Source: Promethearchaeota archaeon
GTDB lineage: Archaea > Asgardarchaeota > Lokiarchaeia > Sigynarchaeales > SOKP01
DNA: 5,369 bases
Reading direction: 5' to 3'
NCBI GenBank assembly: GCA_014729315.1
Contig: WJKD01000130.1
Span: 1-5,369 of the forward strand
The notes under the pieces: model-generated
Told to the model about the DNA's origin: nothing
Databases searched by the model: none
What the model saw: only the letters and a program-made list of their open reading frames with translations
Made by a program: the position numbers and the translations under genes
Shown: one piece after another, positions 1 through 5,369 of the stretch
Position numbering within the stretch: position 1 is the stretch's first letter
Layout: the number at the start of each line of letters is the position of its first letter

Positions 1-1
1 A

Positions 2-1108
2 ACTACAAAAGAATTAGAAGCTCTTCTCGACATTATGATTTTTAACGGTGATTTAACCGCGAAAATTAGGGGAAATATTCTAATCTTTAATCGGAGAGAA
101 AATGAAATTGATATCGGAAGTAATCATCTTGAATTAGATTCAAGTAGTCCAATGGCTCCTCTTTTTAGCCATAATAGAAATGAAGAGATAGAAATCACCA
201 GAGGTGGAGATTGGAAAATTTCAAATGATCAAAGTGTGTTTTATTTTAAGATTAAGGTTCATAATCTTTCAAAATATGTCCTAAGCAATATTTATATTAT
301 TATCACATCTAAACCAAAAGGCTTGAAGCTTAAAAAAGATCGATACAAAATTGATACTTTAAATCCAGGGTCTTTCGAAAGTCCTTCCTTTAAGTTTAAG
401 GCAAAACAAAGCTGCGTAGGCGACGACATAAAAGGTGTGGTTGCATTTAACGATCAATTCGGTAATCAAAAAACTCTACCAATACGACCTTTTACAATTA
501 AATATGTGTGCAATCTTTTAACAAAAAAGAAAGTCTCTAAAGCCGAATTCGATAGCGAAACGATTCGGATGGACGATCAAAAATTAATCATCGATTGTGA
601 AGGGAATGTGGAGAGTATTAACAATAGAATTCGGACTGTTTTAGACAGAAATAACTTTTATCTTTTAGAAGAGGAAGTAGATTACAACGATAGAACTATC
701 AAAAAGATTGAGGGATACGCTCAAGGAAAATACGACCAAAGAGATGTGGCTTTATCTATAATTTTGAAGCAATTAAAGCAGAACACCCAAATGATAATTA
801 AAGCGATGAGCTACGAAAAAGAAAAATTAATGGATATTTTAAAAGACATCAGTCTCCAATGTGACGATATTAAAAGCGATATAGAATTCTTAAAAGAATA
901 TATTCCTCAAATCGAGGAGATTTTTGATAGAATTGACGATTTAGAACAATTTTTAATAAAGAATTTAGGTTCAGATTTTAACAAACTAAAATACGCATGG
1001 CAAAGCTATAAAGAAGGCAAGATAAGTAAAAAAGAGCTAATATTAGAAGGAATAAAAGTACTCGGTAAAAAGTTTGTCATGACTTTTATAAAACGCTTCA
1101 CACCTTAG
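2..1108 (+). CDS. Partial multi-domain protein: winged-helix end, beta-sandwich, alpha/beta domain, helical C-terminus; function unknown
   Basis: I do not recognise a named family. The frame is open to the window edge, with eleven sense codons before the ATG at 35, so the true start lies outside; 368 residues are visible (numbered here from the codon at 2). Residues 1-31 (ELEALLDIMIFNGDL, then AKIRGNILIF) read like the last helix and beta-wing of a winged helix, as in PCI-type domains, so the ATG at 35 would cut a domain. Residues about 67-169 alternate beta-strands with the spacing of an Ig/CARDB-like sandwich, ending at YVCNLL. Residues about 181-261 look like a small alpha+beta domain. Residues about 262-321 are helical and charged, probably coiled coil. 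The last 40 residues form a basic amphipathic stretch (GKKFVMTFIKRF). There is no signal peptide in the visible part and no membrane helix. A sandwich followed by an alpha/beta platform recalls adaptin/coatomer appendages; that comparison is only a fold-level guess. Confidence 0.8.
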   Translation, partial: TTKELEALLDIMIFNGDLTAKIRGNILIFNRRENEIDIGSNHLELDSSSPMAPLFSHNRNEEIEITRGGDWKISNDQSVFYFKIKVHNLSKYVLSNIYIIITSKPKGLKLKKDRYKIDTLNPGSFESPSFKFKAKQSCVGDDIKGVVAFNDQFGNQKTLPIRPFTIKYVCNLLTKKKVSKAEFDSETIRMDDQKLIIDCEGNVESINNRIRTVLDRNNFYLLEEEVDYNDRTIKKIEGYAQGKYDQRDVALSIILKQLKQNTQMIIKAMSYEKEKLMDILKDISLQCDDIKSDIEFLKEYIPQIEEIFDRIDDLEQFLIKNLGSDFNKLKYAWQSYKEGKISKKELILEGIKVLGKKFVMTFIKRFTP

Positions 1109-1127
1109 AGAAAAGAAATACAATAAA

Positions 1128-1134
1128 TTTTTTT
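1128..1134 (+). terminator. T-rich terminator after the partial gene
   Basis: A run of seven T starts 19 bases after the TAG stop of the upstream gene. Archaeal termination commonly uses such T-tracts without a stable hairpin. It marks the end of the left transcription unit and fits the separate promoter seen further downstream. Confidence 0.45.
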
Positions 1135-1168
1135 GAAATATTCAAGCGTTCTCATTTGAGATATTGAA
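1133..1168. repeat. Cluster of short inverted repeats in the intergenic spacer
   Basis: TTGAA-ATA-TTCAA (1133-1145) is followed by TCTCA-TT-TGAGA (1150-1161) and another TTGAA (1164-1168). The TTCAA at 1141 can pair with either TTGAA, so the block can form two alternative nested hairpins. It lies between the T-tract of the left gene and the promoter of the coiled-coil operon. It could be a 3' hairpin or a regulator site. Arms of five bases are short enough to occur by chance in AT-rich DNA. Confidence 0.35.
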
Positions 1169-1217
1169 TGGTCTTTTTCCGATTTAGAAGATATTAACTT
1201 ATTTCTTAGGATTGACA

Positions 1218-1239
1218 CGAAAAAATAAGATTTATAAAA
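1218..1239 (+). promoter_or_regulatory. BRE/TATA promoter of the coiled-coil/winged-helix operon
   Basis: TTTATAAAA at 1231-1239 is a good archaeal TATA box, and the purine-rich CGAAAAAATAAGA just before it fits a TFB recognition element. Initiation 24-27 bases downstream of the box centre would fall near 1260, giving a leader of about 30 bases before the ATG at 1292. No other convincing TATA box lies closer to that start. Confidence 0.5.
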
Positions 1240-1267
1240 CAACTAGAGTTAATAAATAACCATAGTT

Positions 1268-1284
1268 ACCAAATGTAAATTGGT
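1268..1284 (+). repeat. Small dyad in the predicted leader, just before the operon start codon
   Basis: ACCAA and TTGGT form a perfect 5-bp inverted repeat around a 7-base loop, ending seven bases before the ATG at 1292. It lies inside the inferred 5' leader, at a place where a hairpin or bound protein could affect initiation. There is no SD sequence in this leader. The dyad is short and may be chance. Confidence 0.25.
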
Positions 1285-1291
1285 TGTTTAA

Positions 1292-2041
1292 ATGAGCGAA
1301 ATAACCGAAGCTAAAACAGCTTTAAAAAAAAATATTGTTACAATTGACGAAATCAACGGGCTGAACGCAGATTCTTTACCTAAATTAAAAGAATTTCCGA
1401 GTAAATTATTAACGCTTATTGACGAGTTTCAGCAAGAAAAGAACGAGAATGTAAATACTATAGAATCCAATAATGACGAAATCAACTCTTTAAAAACGAA
1501 GATTTCCCAGAATGGTCGCGAAATTTCGAAGTTTGAAGAAGAAATAAAAGATCTGACCAATAAACGCCAAGAATTATTAGATAAGATCCAAGAAGTCCAA
1601 AAAGAATTGACAAACACTCAAGAAAAGATCAGAGCAAAGAAAGAAGAATTAGAGAATAGAGAAAACAGATTGAAGGAATTAGAAGCAAACGTCCAGGAGC
1701 TGAAAACAATCCAAGAAAAATTCGACGAGCAATACAACACAGAAGTGGAAAAATTAAATACGGAATTCAATAAAAAAGATGTATATGCTAAATCGTTTTC
1801 TAATAGAGTGAAAGCAATGAAAATATTAATTAATAAAAAATACATATCTTCAAACATTCTCCGCACTATCCAAGCCCTACAAAAAGATGTTGCTTTAGAC
1901 ATTAAAAACATTGCGATTTCTTTAGACATTCGCGAGGATATCATTAAAAAGTTCCTCAGTAAAATGGTAGAAGAAGGGGGACCTATAGAATACGACGAAA
2001 GCGCGGGGATAGTTACCTTAAAAGAGGAGGTGGATTTTTAA
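1292..2041 (+). CDS. Coiled-coil protein with C-terminal winged helix, first of a tandem pair
   Basis: This 249-residue protein is not assignable to a named family by eye. Residues 1-43 form a short helical head. Residues about 44-160 are an unbroken, highly charged heptad-type coiled coil rich in E, K, Q and N. Residues about 172-246 look like a winged helix: helix 1 (NILRTIQALQKDV), helix 2 (LDIKNIAISL), helix 3 (REDIIKKFLSKMVEEG), then a beta-wing (PIEYDESAGIVTL). It has no signal peptide or membrane segment, so it is probably cytosolic. The start is firm because TAA immediately precedes the ATG in frame. No SD precedes it, as is usual for archaeal first genes. The next gene has the same plan, follows with no gap and is in the same frame. 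A C-terminal winged helix on a helical protein also occurs in CdvB/ESCRT-III and in several complexes that use such domains for protein contacts, but I see no ESCRT-III signature. Role unknown, likely a scaffold or DNA/protein-binding oligomer. Confidence 0.88.
   Translation: MSEITEAKTALKKNIVTIDEINGLNADSLPKLKEFPSKLLTLIDEFQQEKNENVNTIESNNDEINSLKTKISQNGREISKFEEEIKDLTNKRQELLDKIQEVQKELTNTQEKIRAKKEELENRENRLKELEANVQELKTIQEKFDEQYNTEVEKLNTEFNKKDVYAKSFSNRVKAMKILINKKYISSNILRTIQALQKDVALDIKNIAISLDIREDIIKKFLSKMVEEGGPIEYDESAGIVTLKEEVDF
2024..2033 (+). promoter_or_regulatory. Strong Shine-Dalgarno for the second operon gene, inside the end of the first
   Basis: GAGGAGGTGG lies in the last codons of the first gene, with GGAGGTG ending nine bases before the ATG at 2042. 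It closely matches the complement of the archaeal 16S rRNA 3' end. It fixes the start of the second gene and suggests independent ribosome recruitment at the junction. It also encodes the first gene's C-terminal Glu-Glu-Val. Confidence 0.8.
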
Positions 2042-2770
2042 ATGGGAGCCAAGGAAATATTATCGACAATAGAACAATTTGAAAGTTCGTTTGACACGTA
2101 TCGGCAGCTAATAGAAAAAAATAACAATGAGATTGTGCAGAATATGAGCATTGCGTGGAAAAACATGAAGAGTGAACAAGAAGTAAACGAAAAATTAAAA
2201 GCTACGATAAGCGAACAAAATTCTGAATTGACGGGATTAAGAACCGAGTCTGAAAGCTTAGAAAACACTATTAACGAGCTTAAAGCAAAAAAGCAAGATT
2301 TAAATTCAAAAATAACAGAGCTCACATCGACCTTAGAAAAAACGATGGGAGATTTAAAAAAACCCCAATTTGAACTAGAAACATTAAAATCTAACCTCCA
2401 AGAAATCAACACCAAGATTGAAGCAAAAGAATCGGAAAAAACTACCTTAGACCAAAAGAAAGTTGGAAATGAAAACGATCTCGACAAGCTTAAAGCGGAA
2501 CATGTGAAAAGAATGGAAGAAGTTGAGGCTAAAATCGACGAATTAAGCAAGGAAAACTTTTTTACTAATTTTATTATCGAAAATTCAGATGAAGATATCC
2601 ACGAAGTTGATATTTTAGCAGCAATTATGGAAAAAGGAAAGTGTCAACTTGATGAAATAAAACGCCAGCTTGACATTACTCCGATTATGGCTGTAAGAAC
2701 GATAAAACAATTGGCAGTGAAGGAAATCATTAATTTGAACGAGCAAACTAATGAAATTACGATGGATTGA
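2042..2770 (+). CDS. Coiled-coil protein with C-terminal winged helix, second of a tandem pair
   Basis: This 242-residue protein is also of unrecognised family. Residues 1-43 are a helical head with an aromatic/hydrophobic face (FESSFDTYRQLI, MSIAWKNM). Residues about 44-170 are a long charged coiled coil with one likely break near KKPQF (106-110). Residues about 173-242 look like a winged helix: helix 1 (VDILAAIMEKGKC), helix 2 (QLDEIKRQLD), helix 3 (TPIMAVRTIKQLAVKE), then a short wing (IINLNEQTNEITM). This module aligns with the upstream protein's: IL..I, then LD.IK and LDI, then I..L, then the wing. The two therefore appear to be diverged duplicates, plausibly hetero-oligomeric. Translation starts directly after the upstream TAA, driven by a strong SD. 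No signal peptide or membrane helix is present. A chromosome-organisation, cytoskeletal or membrane-remodelling role would suit the architecture, but none is shown. Confidence 0.88.
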   Translation: MGAKEILSTIEQFESSFDTYRQLIEKNNNEIVQNMSIAWKNMKSEQEVNEKLKATISEQNSELTGLRTESESLENTINELKAKKQDLNSKITELTSTLEKTMGDLKKPQFELETLKSNLQEINTKIEAKESEKTTLDQKKVGNENDLDKLKAEHVKRMEEVEAKIDELSKENFFTNFIIENSDEDIHEVDILAAIMEKGKCQLDEIKRQLDITPIMAVRTIKQLAVKEIINLNEQTNEITMD

Positions 2771-2791
2771 ATTCTTATAATTATTACTCCA

Positions 2792-2809
2792 TTTTTTTTA
2801 CTCTTTTTT
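2792..2809 (+). terminator. Double T-tract terminator of the coiled-coil operon
   Basis: T8 (2792-2799) and T6 (2804-2809), separated by ACTC, begin about 20 bases after the TGA stop. Consecutive T-tracts are typical archaeal terminators, and this one lies in the 121-bp gap between convergent genes. Confidence 0.55.
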
Positions 2810-2849
2810 CAATAGTATTTGATACAATCAAGTATTATTATATTTTTAT

Positions 2850-2867
2850 AAAAGTAAAAAAGAAAAA
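2850..2867 (-). terminator. T-tract terminator of the symporter gene
   Basis: Read on the minus strand this is T5-C-T6 followed by ACTTTT, starting about 25 bases after the symporter's TAA. Together with the plus-strand tracts at 2792-2809 it makes the convergent gap a two-way terminator. Confidence 0.5.
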
Positions 2868-2891
2868 TATAGTTAGATTTTAGTAAAACGA

Positions 2892-4301
2892 TTAAATTTT
2901 TAATATTTGCAGATTTTCTCTAACGGATTCTACTTTATGAGGCGTAAGGTCGTATAATATAAAGAAAACTAAAACGCCAATTGCGATAAAGATCCCCGGG
3001 ATTAGTCCGAGATGTATTCTTATACCAAGCATAGCTAAGGGAGTCTGAGTGTCTGCACCTTCAACGAAGCCCGTTAGTTCGTGCACGATTGCTAAAGTAA
3101 ACGCTTGAATAACCCTCGCTAAGTTCAAGAAGAAGTTTCGTATACCCCCATAGGTACTTTCTCTTCTTTTTCCGTACACTGAGACAGACTCGTCGATCAC
3201 ATCACTATACACGGGACTAATCATAGTCCAAAATCCCCCTAACGCAAGTCCGAATAATAAAACTATTATCAAAATTCCAATTAATCCATAGGTGAAGGTC
3301 ATTATTATCGCAAATACGGACATTAGCACTGACGCAATTACGATTGTTTTTCGATGATCATTCGTTTTATTAGTATAAAAGAGCCATATTGGAACGGAGA
3401 CCATTCCTCCAATTAATAGCATTAGAGTAATTACTGCGACCATTTCCACTTGTCCTCCTAAATTATATCTTGCGAAATACATAAAAGAAGCAAGCATTGT
3501 TTGAACTAAAGCTTGATACATTACGTAAATCACCAAAAAAGCAATAAAGTTTTTTTGTGTAAGTACTTGTTTTAGGGTTTTGAAAAATGAATCTCTATCC
3601 GTATCTTCGCAATGCGCTAAATAGCAGTCCACTACTTCTTGGTCGTCTCTCACCCCTGGAATCATGAACAGAAAGCATACGAAGCATATTCCAACGCAGA
3701 TCCACGCCATTATTGCGTAGGAGCTTATATTACCGTAAACGATGATCAAAGGAGGTAAAATAAACGCAATCACGACTCCCGCATAACCTAGGTATACTTC
3801 AAAACCTGCCAGCGTTCTACGCTCTGACCTATCTCTAAATTTGTCCGGAAAGAGTGATAAATAATTAACCGTCCATATTGATTCCGTAGTATCGAAAAGA
3901 CACGTGCTCAAAACTAACCACCCGAAAACTATCCACGGCGAGTCCTGGGCGTTTATAGCGGGAGGGTGAAAAATAAGTAGAAAACTTATCAGCATCGGAA
4001 TGTACCCAATAACAATAAATGGAAAGCGTCTACCCCATTTCTTTGTAAAGTTAAACGGTCTATCCGTTAAATATCCAACTAGAGGATCGTTAAACGCATC
4101 CCAGACAGCGTAGATAGCAATTCCTAACCCTACTAAGAGTGAATTGAGTCCCAGTTCTGCCTCGTAAAAAAAGAAAATCAGCATACTAAGGACGCCTTGT
4201 ACTAATTCAATAGGAAGGCTTGCAACATTGTATGATAGCATCTCTTTCTTAGAATGATCTATTGTGGGAACGCCTTGACTATGATTATTATTTGCAGTCA
4301 T
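2892..4301 (-). CDS. GPH-family (MelB-like, MFS) sugar/cation symporter
   Basis: This is a 469-residue membrane protein with about twelve hydrophobic segments in two halves, split by a polar loop near 217-250; the length is normal for the family. It resembles the glycoside-pentoside-hexuronide:cation symporters (MelB type), which import sugars with Na+ or H+. In the first half, LSY at 22-24 and E32 match the MelB start (E32 at the sugar-site D19). WDAFNDPLVG at 67-76 places D68 and D72 on the MelB cation-site acids D55 and D59. WGRRFPF (89-95) is the family loop, and D137 lies where MelB has D124. In the second half, GKRRES (377-382) and the following NFFLNLARV match the family, but N393 stands where MelB has a key lysine (K377). 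Substrate cannot be read from sequence. The gene has its own TATA-type promoter and no SD. The first methionine is the only one before the first membrane segment that allows a normal polar head. Confidence 0.93.
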   Translation of the reverse strand: MTANNNHSQGVPTIDHSKKEMLSYNVASLPIELVQGVLSMLIFFFYEAELGLNSLLVGLGIAIYAVWDAFNDPLVGYLTDRPFNFTKKWGRRFPFIVIGYIPMLISFLLIFHPPAINAQDSPWIVFGWLVLSTCLFDTTESIWTVNYLSLFPDKFRDRSERRTLAGFEVYLGYAGVVIAFILPPLIIVYGNISSYAIMAWICVGICFVCFLFMIPGVRDDQEVVDCYLAHCEDTDRDSFFKTLKQVLTQKNFIAFLVIYVMYQALVQTMLASFMYFARYNLGGQVEMVAVITLMLLIGGMVSVPIWLFYTNKTNDHRKTIVIASVLMSVFAIIMTFTYGLIGILIIVLLFGLALGGFWTMISPVYSDVIDESVSVYGKRRESTYGGIRNFFLNLARVIQAFTLAIVHELTGFVEGADTQTPLAMLGIRIHLGLIPGIFIAIGVLVFFILYDLTPHKVESVRENLQILKI

Positions 4302-4325
4302 TTTAGGAATAAAGATTTCTTTTTC

Positions 4326-4354
4326 TTATTATATTGGTCAAGGGAGTTATTATA
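4326..4354 (-). promoter_or_regulatory. Tandem TATA-like elements upstream of the symporter gene
   Basis: On the minus strand TATAATAA occurs twice, at 4347-4354 and 4326-4333, exactly 21 bases apart. The proximal box would place initiation near 4304, giving an almost leaderless mRNA for the ATG at 4301. The distal box would give a leader of about 20 bases. No SD precedes the ATG, which favours the leaderless reading. Such sequences are not rare in AT-rich spacers. Confidence 0.4.
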
Positions 4355-4380
4355 CTTTCTTTAACAAAATTGTATAATGC

Positions 4381-4402
4381 CTAATAAAATCACTAATAAG
4401 AT
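4381..4402. repeat. Short imperfect direct repeat in the spacer upstream of the symporter
   Basis: CTAATAAAAT (4381-4390) recurs as CTAATAAGAT (4393-4402), 12 bases from start to start with one mismatch. It lies upstream of the TATA elements, where a regulator site would be possible. The rest of the 211-bp spacer (4302-4512) shows no RNA gene or credible coding sequence. Confidence 0.25.
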
Positions 4403-4504
4403 CTCATCAGGAGCCAAAATAAAAGAAATGTACAATCTCAAAACAATCAAAAATAATCAGTAGAAAAAATTGTTGTAATGTAATGATAATAAGGAATAAT
4501 CAAC

Positions 4505-4510
4505 AAAAAA
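4505..4510 (-). terminator. T-tract after the NosD-like gene
   Basis: A run of six T on the minus strand follows the TAA of the NosD-like gene by two bases. It is short, but it fits an archaeal terminator and, with the separate symporter promoter, suggests the two minus-strand genes are separate units. Confidence 0.35.
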
Positions 4511-4512
4511 TA

Positions 4513-5369
4513 TTAAGAATTTTCAATCATCTCATCTAACAAATTATTTCTATCTTTTTTATTCATAGCCATCAATTCTTTCAGAAAGATCTTTTTTTCT
4601 TCGCGAGATAATTCTATTTTATCTATTTTGCGGAGCTCATTGTCGTCCAAAATAGTTGTAATAAGCTTTTCTCCGTCTGGGATCTCGTCAATAGAAATAC
4701 TACTTTCAAGATATTTTCTAATAAGTGGAATTTCTCTTAAAGTTTCTTCGTAGATGTTTTTAAATCTTCTAGAAATATTAATTGCTTGTTCCTGAATGAA
4801 GTATTCGTCAATATCTTCTATATTAGCATTTTTATGTTCTCTCGGTTCTTTTTCTATAGCATTTTTTACTTCATTTTGAAGTTTCGGTCTACTTGGTTTA
4901 AATGTAGATTTATCAGTTTCTTTTGGGGTTGATCCTAAAACTGGTTCTTCGGATGTTCTTCCCTTTTTCCATTTCGGAGAATATTTATGTGAAATAACTT
5001 GCAGAGTATAATAACCAGCTATGAAGCTCGCAGCGATAATACTACCTAGAATAATCAGAAAGACGCTTACTTCAATCTGTGATTTGTTATCATCATCATC
5101 TCTTGAAGAATCGTCTCCATTATTGATAATAGGTTTCGAAATCCCCCAAATAGGGTAATTATCTTTTGAATTAGCCGAACCCGATATGGAATATGGTGTG
5201 TCACCTAATCCATCACCATCATTATCAAATCCCGTATAGTCGTCCCAATAATTTCCTATTGTGCCATTATCCCAAGAATTGTCATGTGCTACGCTATTAT
5301 CTTCAGCATTAATTACATTGAATTTGAAATAATTATTCCATATTTTGCCGAAATTAGAATATTCAATTA
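4513..5369 (-). CDS. Partial NosD-like beta-helix surface protein with membrane anchor and long cytoplasmic tail (C-terminal part)
   Basis: The gene runs off the right edge; 284 C-terminal residues are visible (numbered from the codon at 5365-5367). Residues about 1-45 are the end of a right-handed beta-helix of the NosD/CASH type, with the capping signature SWDNGTIGNYWDDYTG (31-46). DNDGDGLGDTPY (48-59) follows; its Asp spacing resembles a calcium-binding loop. SANSKDNYPIWG closes the domain. A polar, Asp-rich linker (82-98) leads to one membrane helix (about 99-121), followed by a basic stretch (KYSPKWKKGR), so the tail should be cytoplasmic. That tail, about 160 residues, is charged: first low-complexity, then helical from about 182. 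This family occurs in many Asgard surface proteins, where it is thought to bind or process glycans or to form the cell surface. Its ligand here is unknown. The tail is much longer than the short anchor I would expect and may bind a cytoplasmic partner. Confidence 0.88.
   Translation of the reverse strand, partial: IEYSNFGKIWNNYFKFNVINAEDNSVAHDNSWDNGTIGNYWDDYTGFDNDGDGLGDTPYSISGSANSKDNYPIWGISKPIINNGDDSSRDDDDNKSQIEVSVFLIILGSIIAASFIAGYYTLQVISHKYSPKWKKGRTSEEPVLGSTPKETDKSTFKPSRPKLQNEVKNAIEKEPREHKNANIEDIDEYFIQEQAINISRRFKNIYEETLREIPLIRKYLESSISIDEIPDGEKLITTILDDNELRKIDKIELSREEKKIFLKELMAMNKKDRNNLLDEMIENS

Noticed and set aside
1321..1333. T-TTA-AAA plus A9 run near the start of the first coiled-coil gene, matching a -1 slippery site
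   Set aside because: Slippage to -1 meets a stop within about a dozen codons and no stimulatory structure is visible; the run is explained by Lys/Asn codons in AT-rich DNA.
1429..1944. Minus-strand open frames of 62 and 108 codons opposite the first coiled-coil gene
   Set aside because: They are Ser/Phe/Leu-rich mirror translations of the Glu/Lys-rich coiled coil, with no promoter, RBS or recognisable domain.
2024..2041. C-terminal EEVDF resembling the EEVD tail of Hsp70/Hsp90
   Set aside because: These codons form the SD sequence of the next gene, which explains the residues; the protein has no chaperone features.
2038..2550. Minus-strand open frame of 170 codons opposite the second coiled-coil gene
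   Set aside because: Its Ser/Phe-rich composition is what the antisense of coiled-coil codons gives; the plus-strand gene has a strong SD and a coherent domain structure.
1292..2770. Assignment of the tandem genes as ESCRT-III/CdvB or SMC-associated proteins
   Set aside because: The architecture is compatible, but I see no ESCRT-III basic helix, MIM motif or ATPase motif, and no Vps4 or SMC gene nearby; long coiled coils give misleading similarity.
4377..4463. 28-codon plus-strand open frame in the spacer upstream of the symporter
   Set aside because: No RBS, low-complexity product and no domain; an open frame of this length is expected by chance.
4302..4512. Possible small RNA or tRNA gene in the 211-bp minus-strand spacer
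   Set aside because: It is uniformly AT-rich, with no cloverleaf, GC-rich island or conserved tRNA motif.
1..5369. CRISPR array, insertion sequence or integration site
   Set aside because: No regularly spaced repeats, transposase or flanking target duplications were found; the genes look like ordinary chromosomal genes.

Overview
This AT-rich window looks like a chromosomal segment of an archaeon, most probably an Asgard archaeon of the Lokiarchaeia type. Three things point that way. The minus-strand gene at the right edge carries the WDNGTIGNYWDDYTG / DNDGDGLGDTPY signature that ends the NosD-like right-handed beta-helix surface proteins common in those genomes. The promoters are TATA-type with T-rich terminators. 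First genes of transcription units lack a Shine-Dalgarno (SD) sequence, while the one gene that follows another without a gap has a very strong SD. The lineage is inferred from sequence style and was not tested by a search.

Left part, plus strand. A gene open at the left edge (to 1108) encodes a fragment with what looks like the end of a winged helix, then a beta-sandwich, a small alpha+beta domain, a long helical region and a basic amphipathic C-terminus. After a T-rich terminator and a 183-bp spacer with inverted repeats and a TATA-type promoter comes a two-gene operon (1292-2041 and 2042-2770). Both genes encode proteins of about 245 residues with the same plan: a long central coiled coil and a C-terminal winged helix. 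The two winged helices align with each other. The genes share a reading frame and are separated only by TAA directly followed by ATG.

Right part, minus strand. A convergent intergenic region with T-tracts for both strands separates the operon from a GPH-family (MelB-like) sugar/cation symporter gene (2892-4301). The symporter has its own tandem TATA elements. Upstream of it, also on the minus strand, lies the 3' part of the NosD-like gene (4513 to the right edge). It encodes an extracellular beta-helix end, one membrane helix and an unusually long cytoplasmic tail.

Nothing ties the two halves functionally. The most interesting element is the tandem coiled-coil/winged-helix pair, which looks like a duplicated, probably hetero-oligomeric scaffold of unknown role. 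Next is the multi-domain protein to its left, whose domain order resembles coat-adaptor appendages. Both interpretations are inference and need structure prediction.
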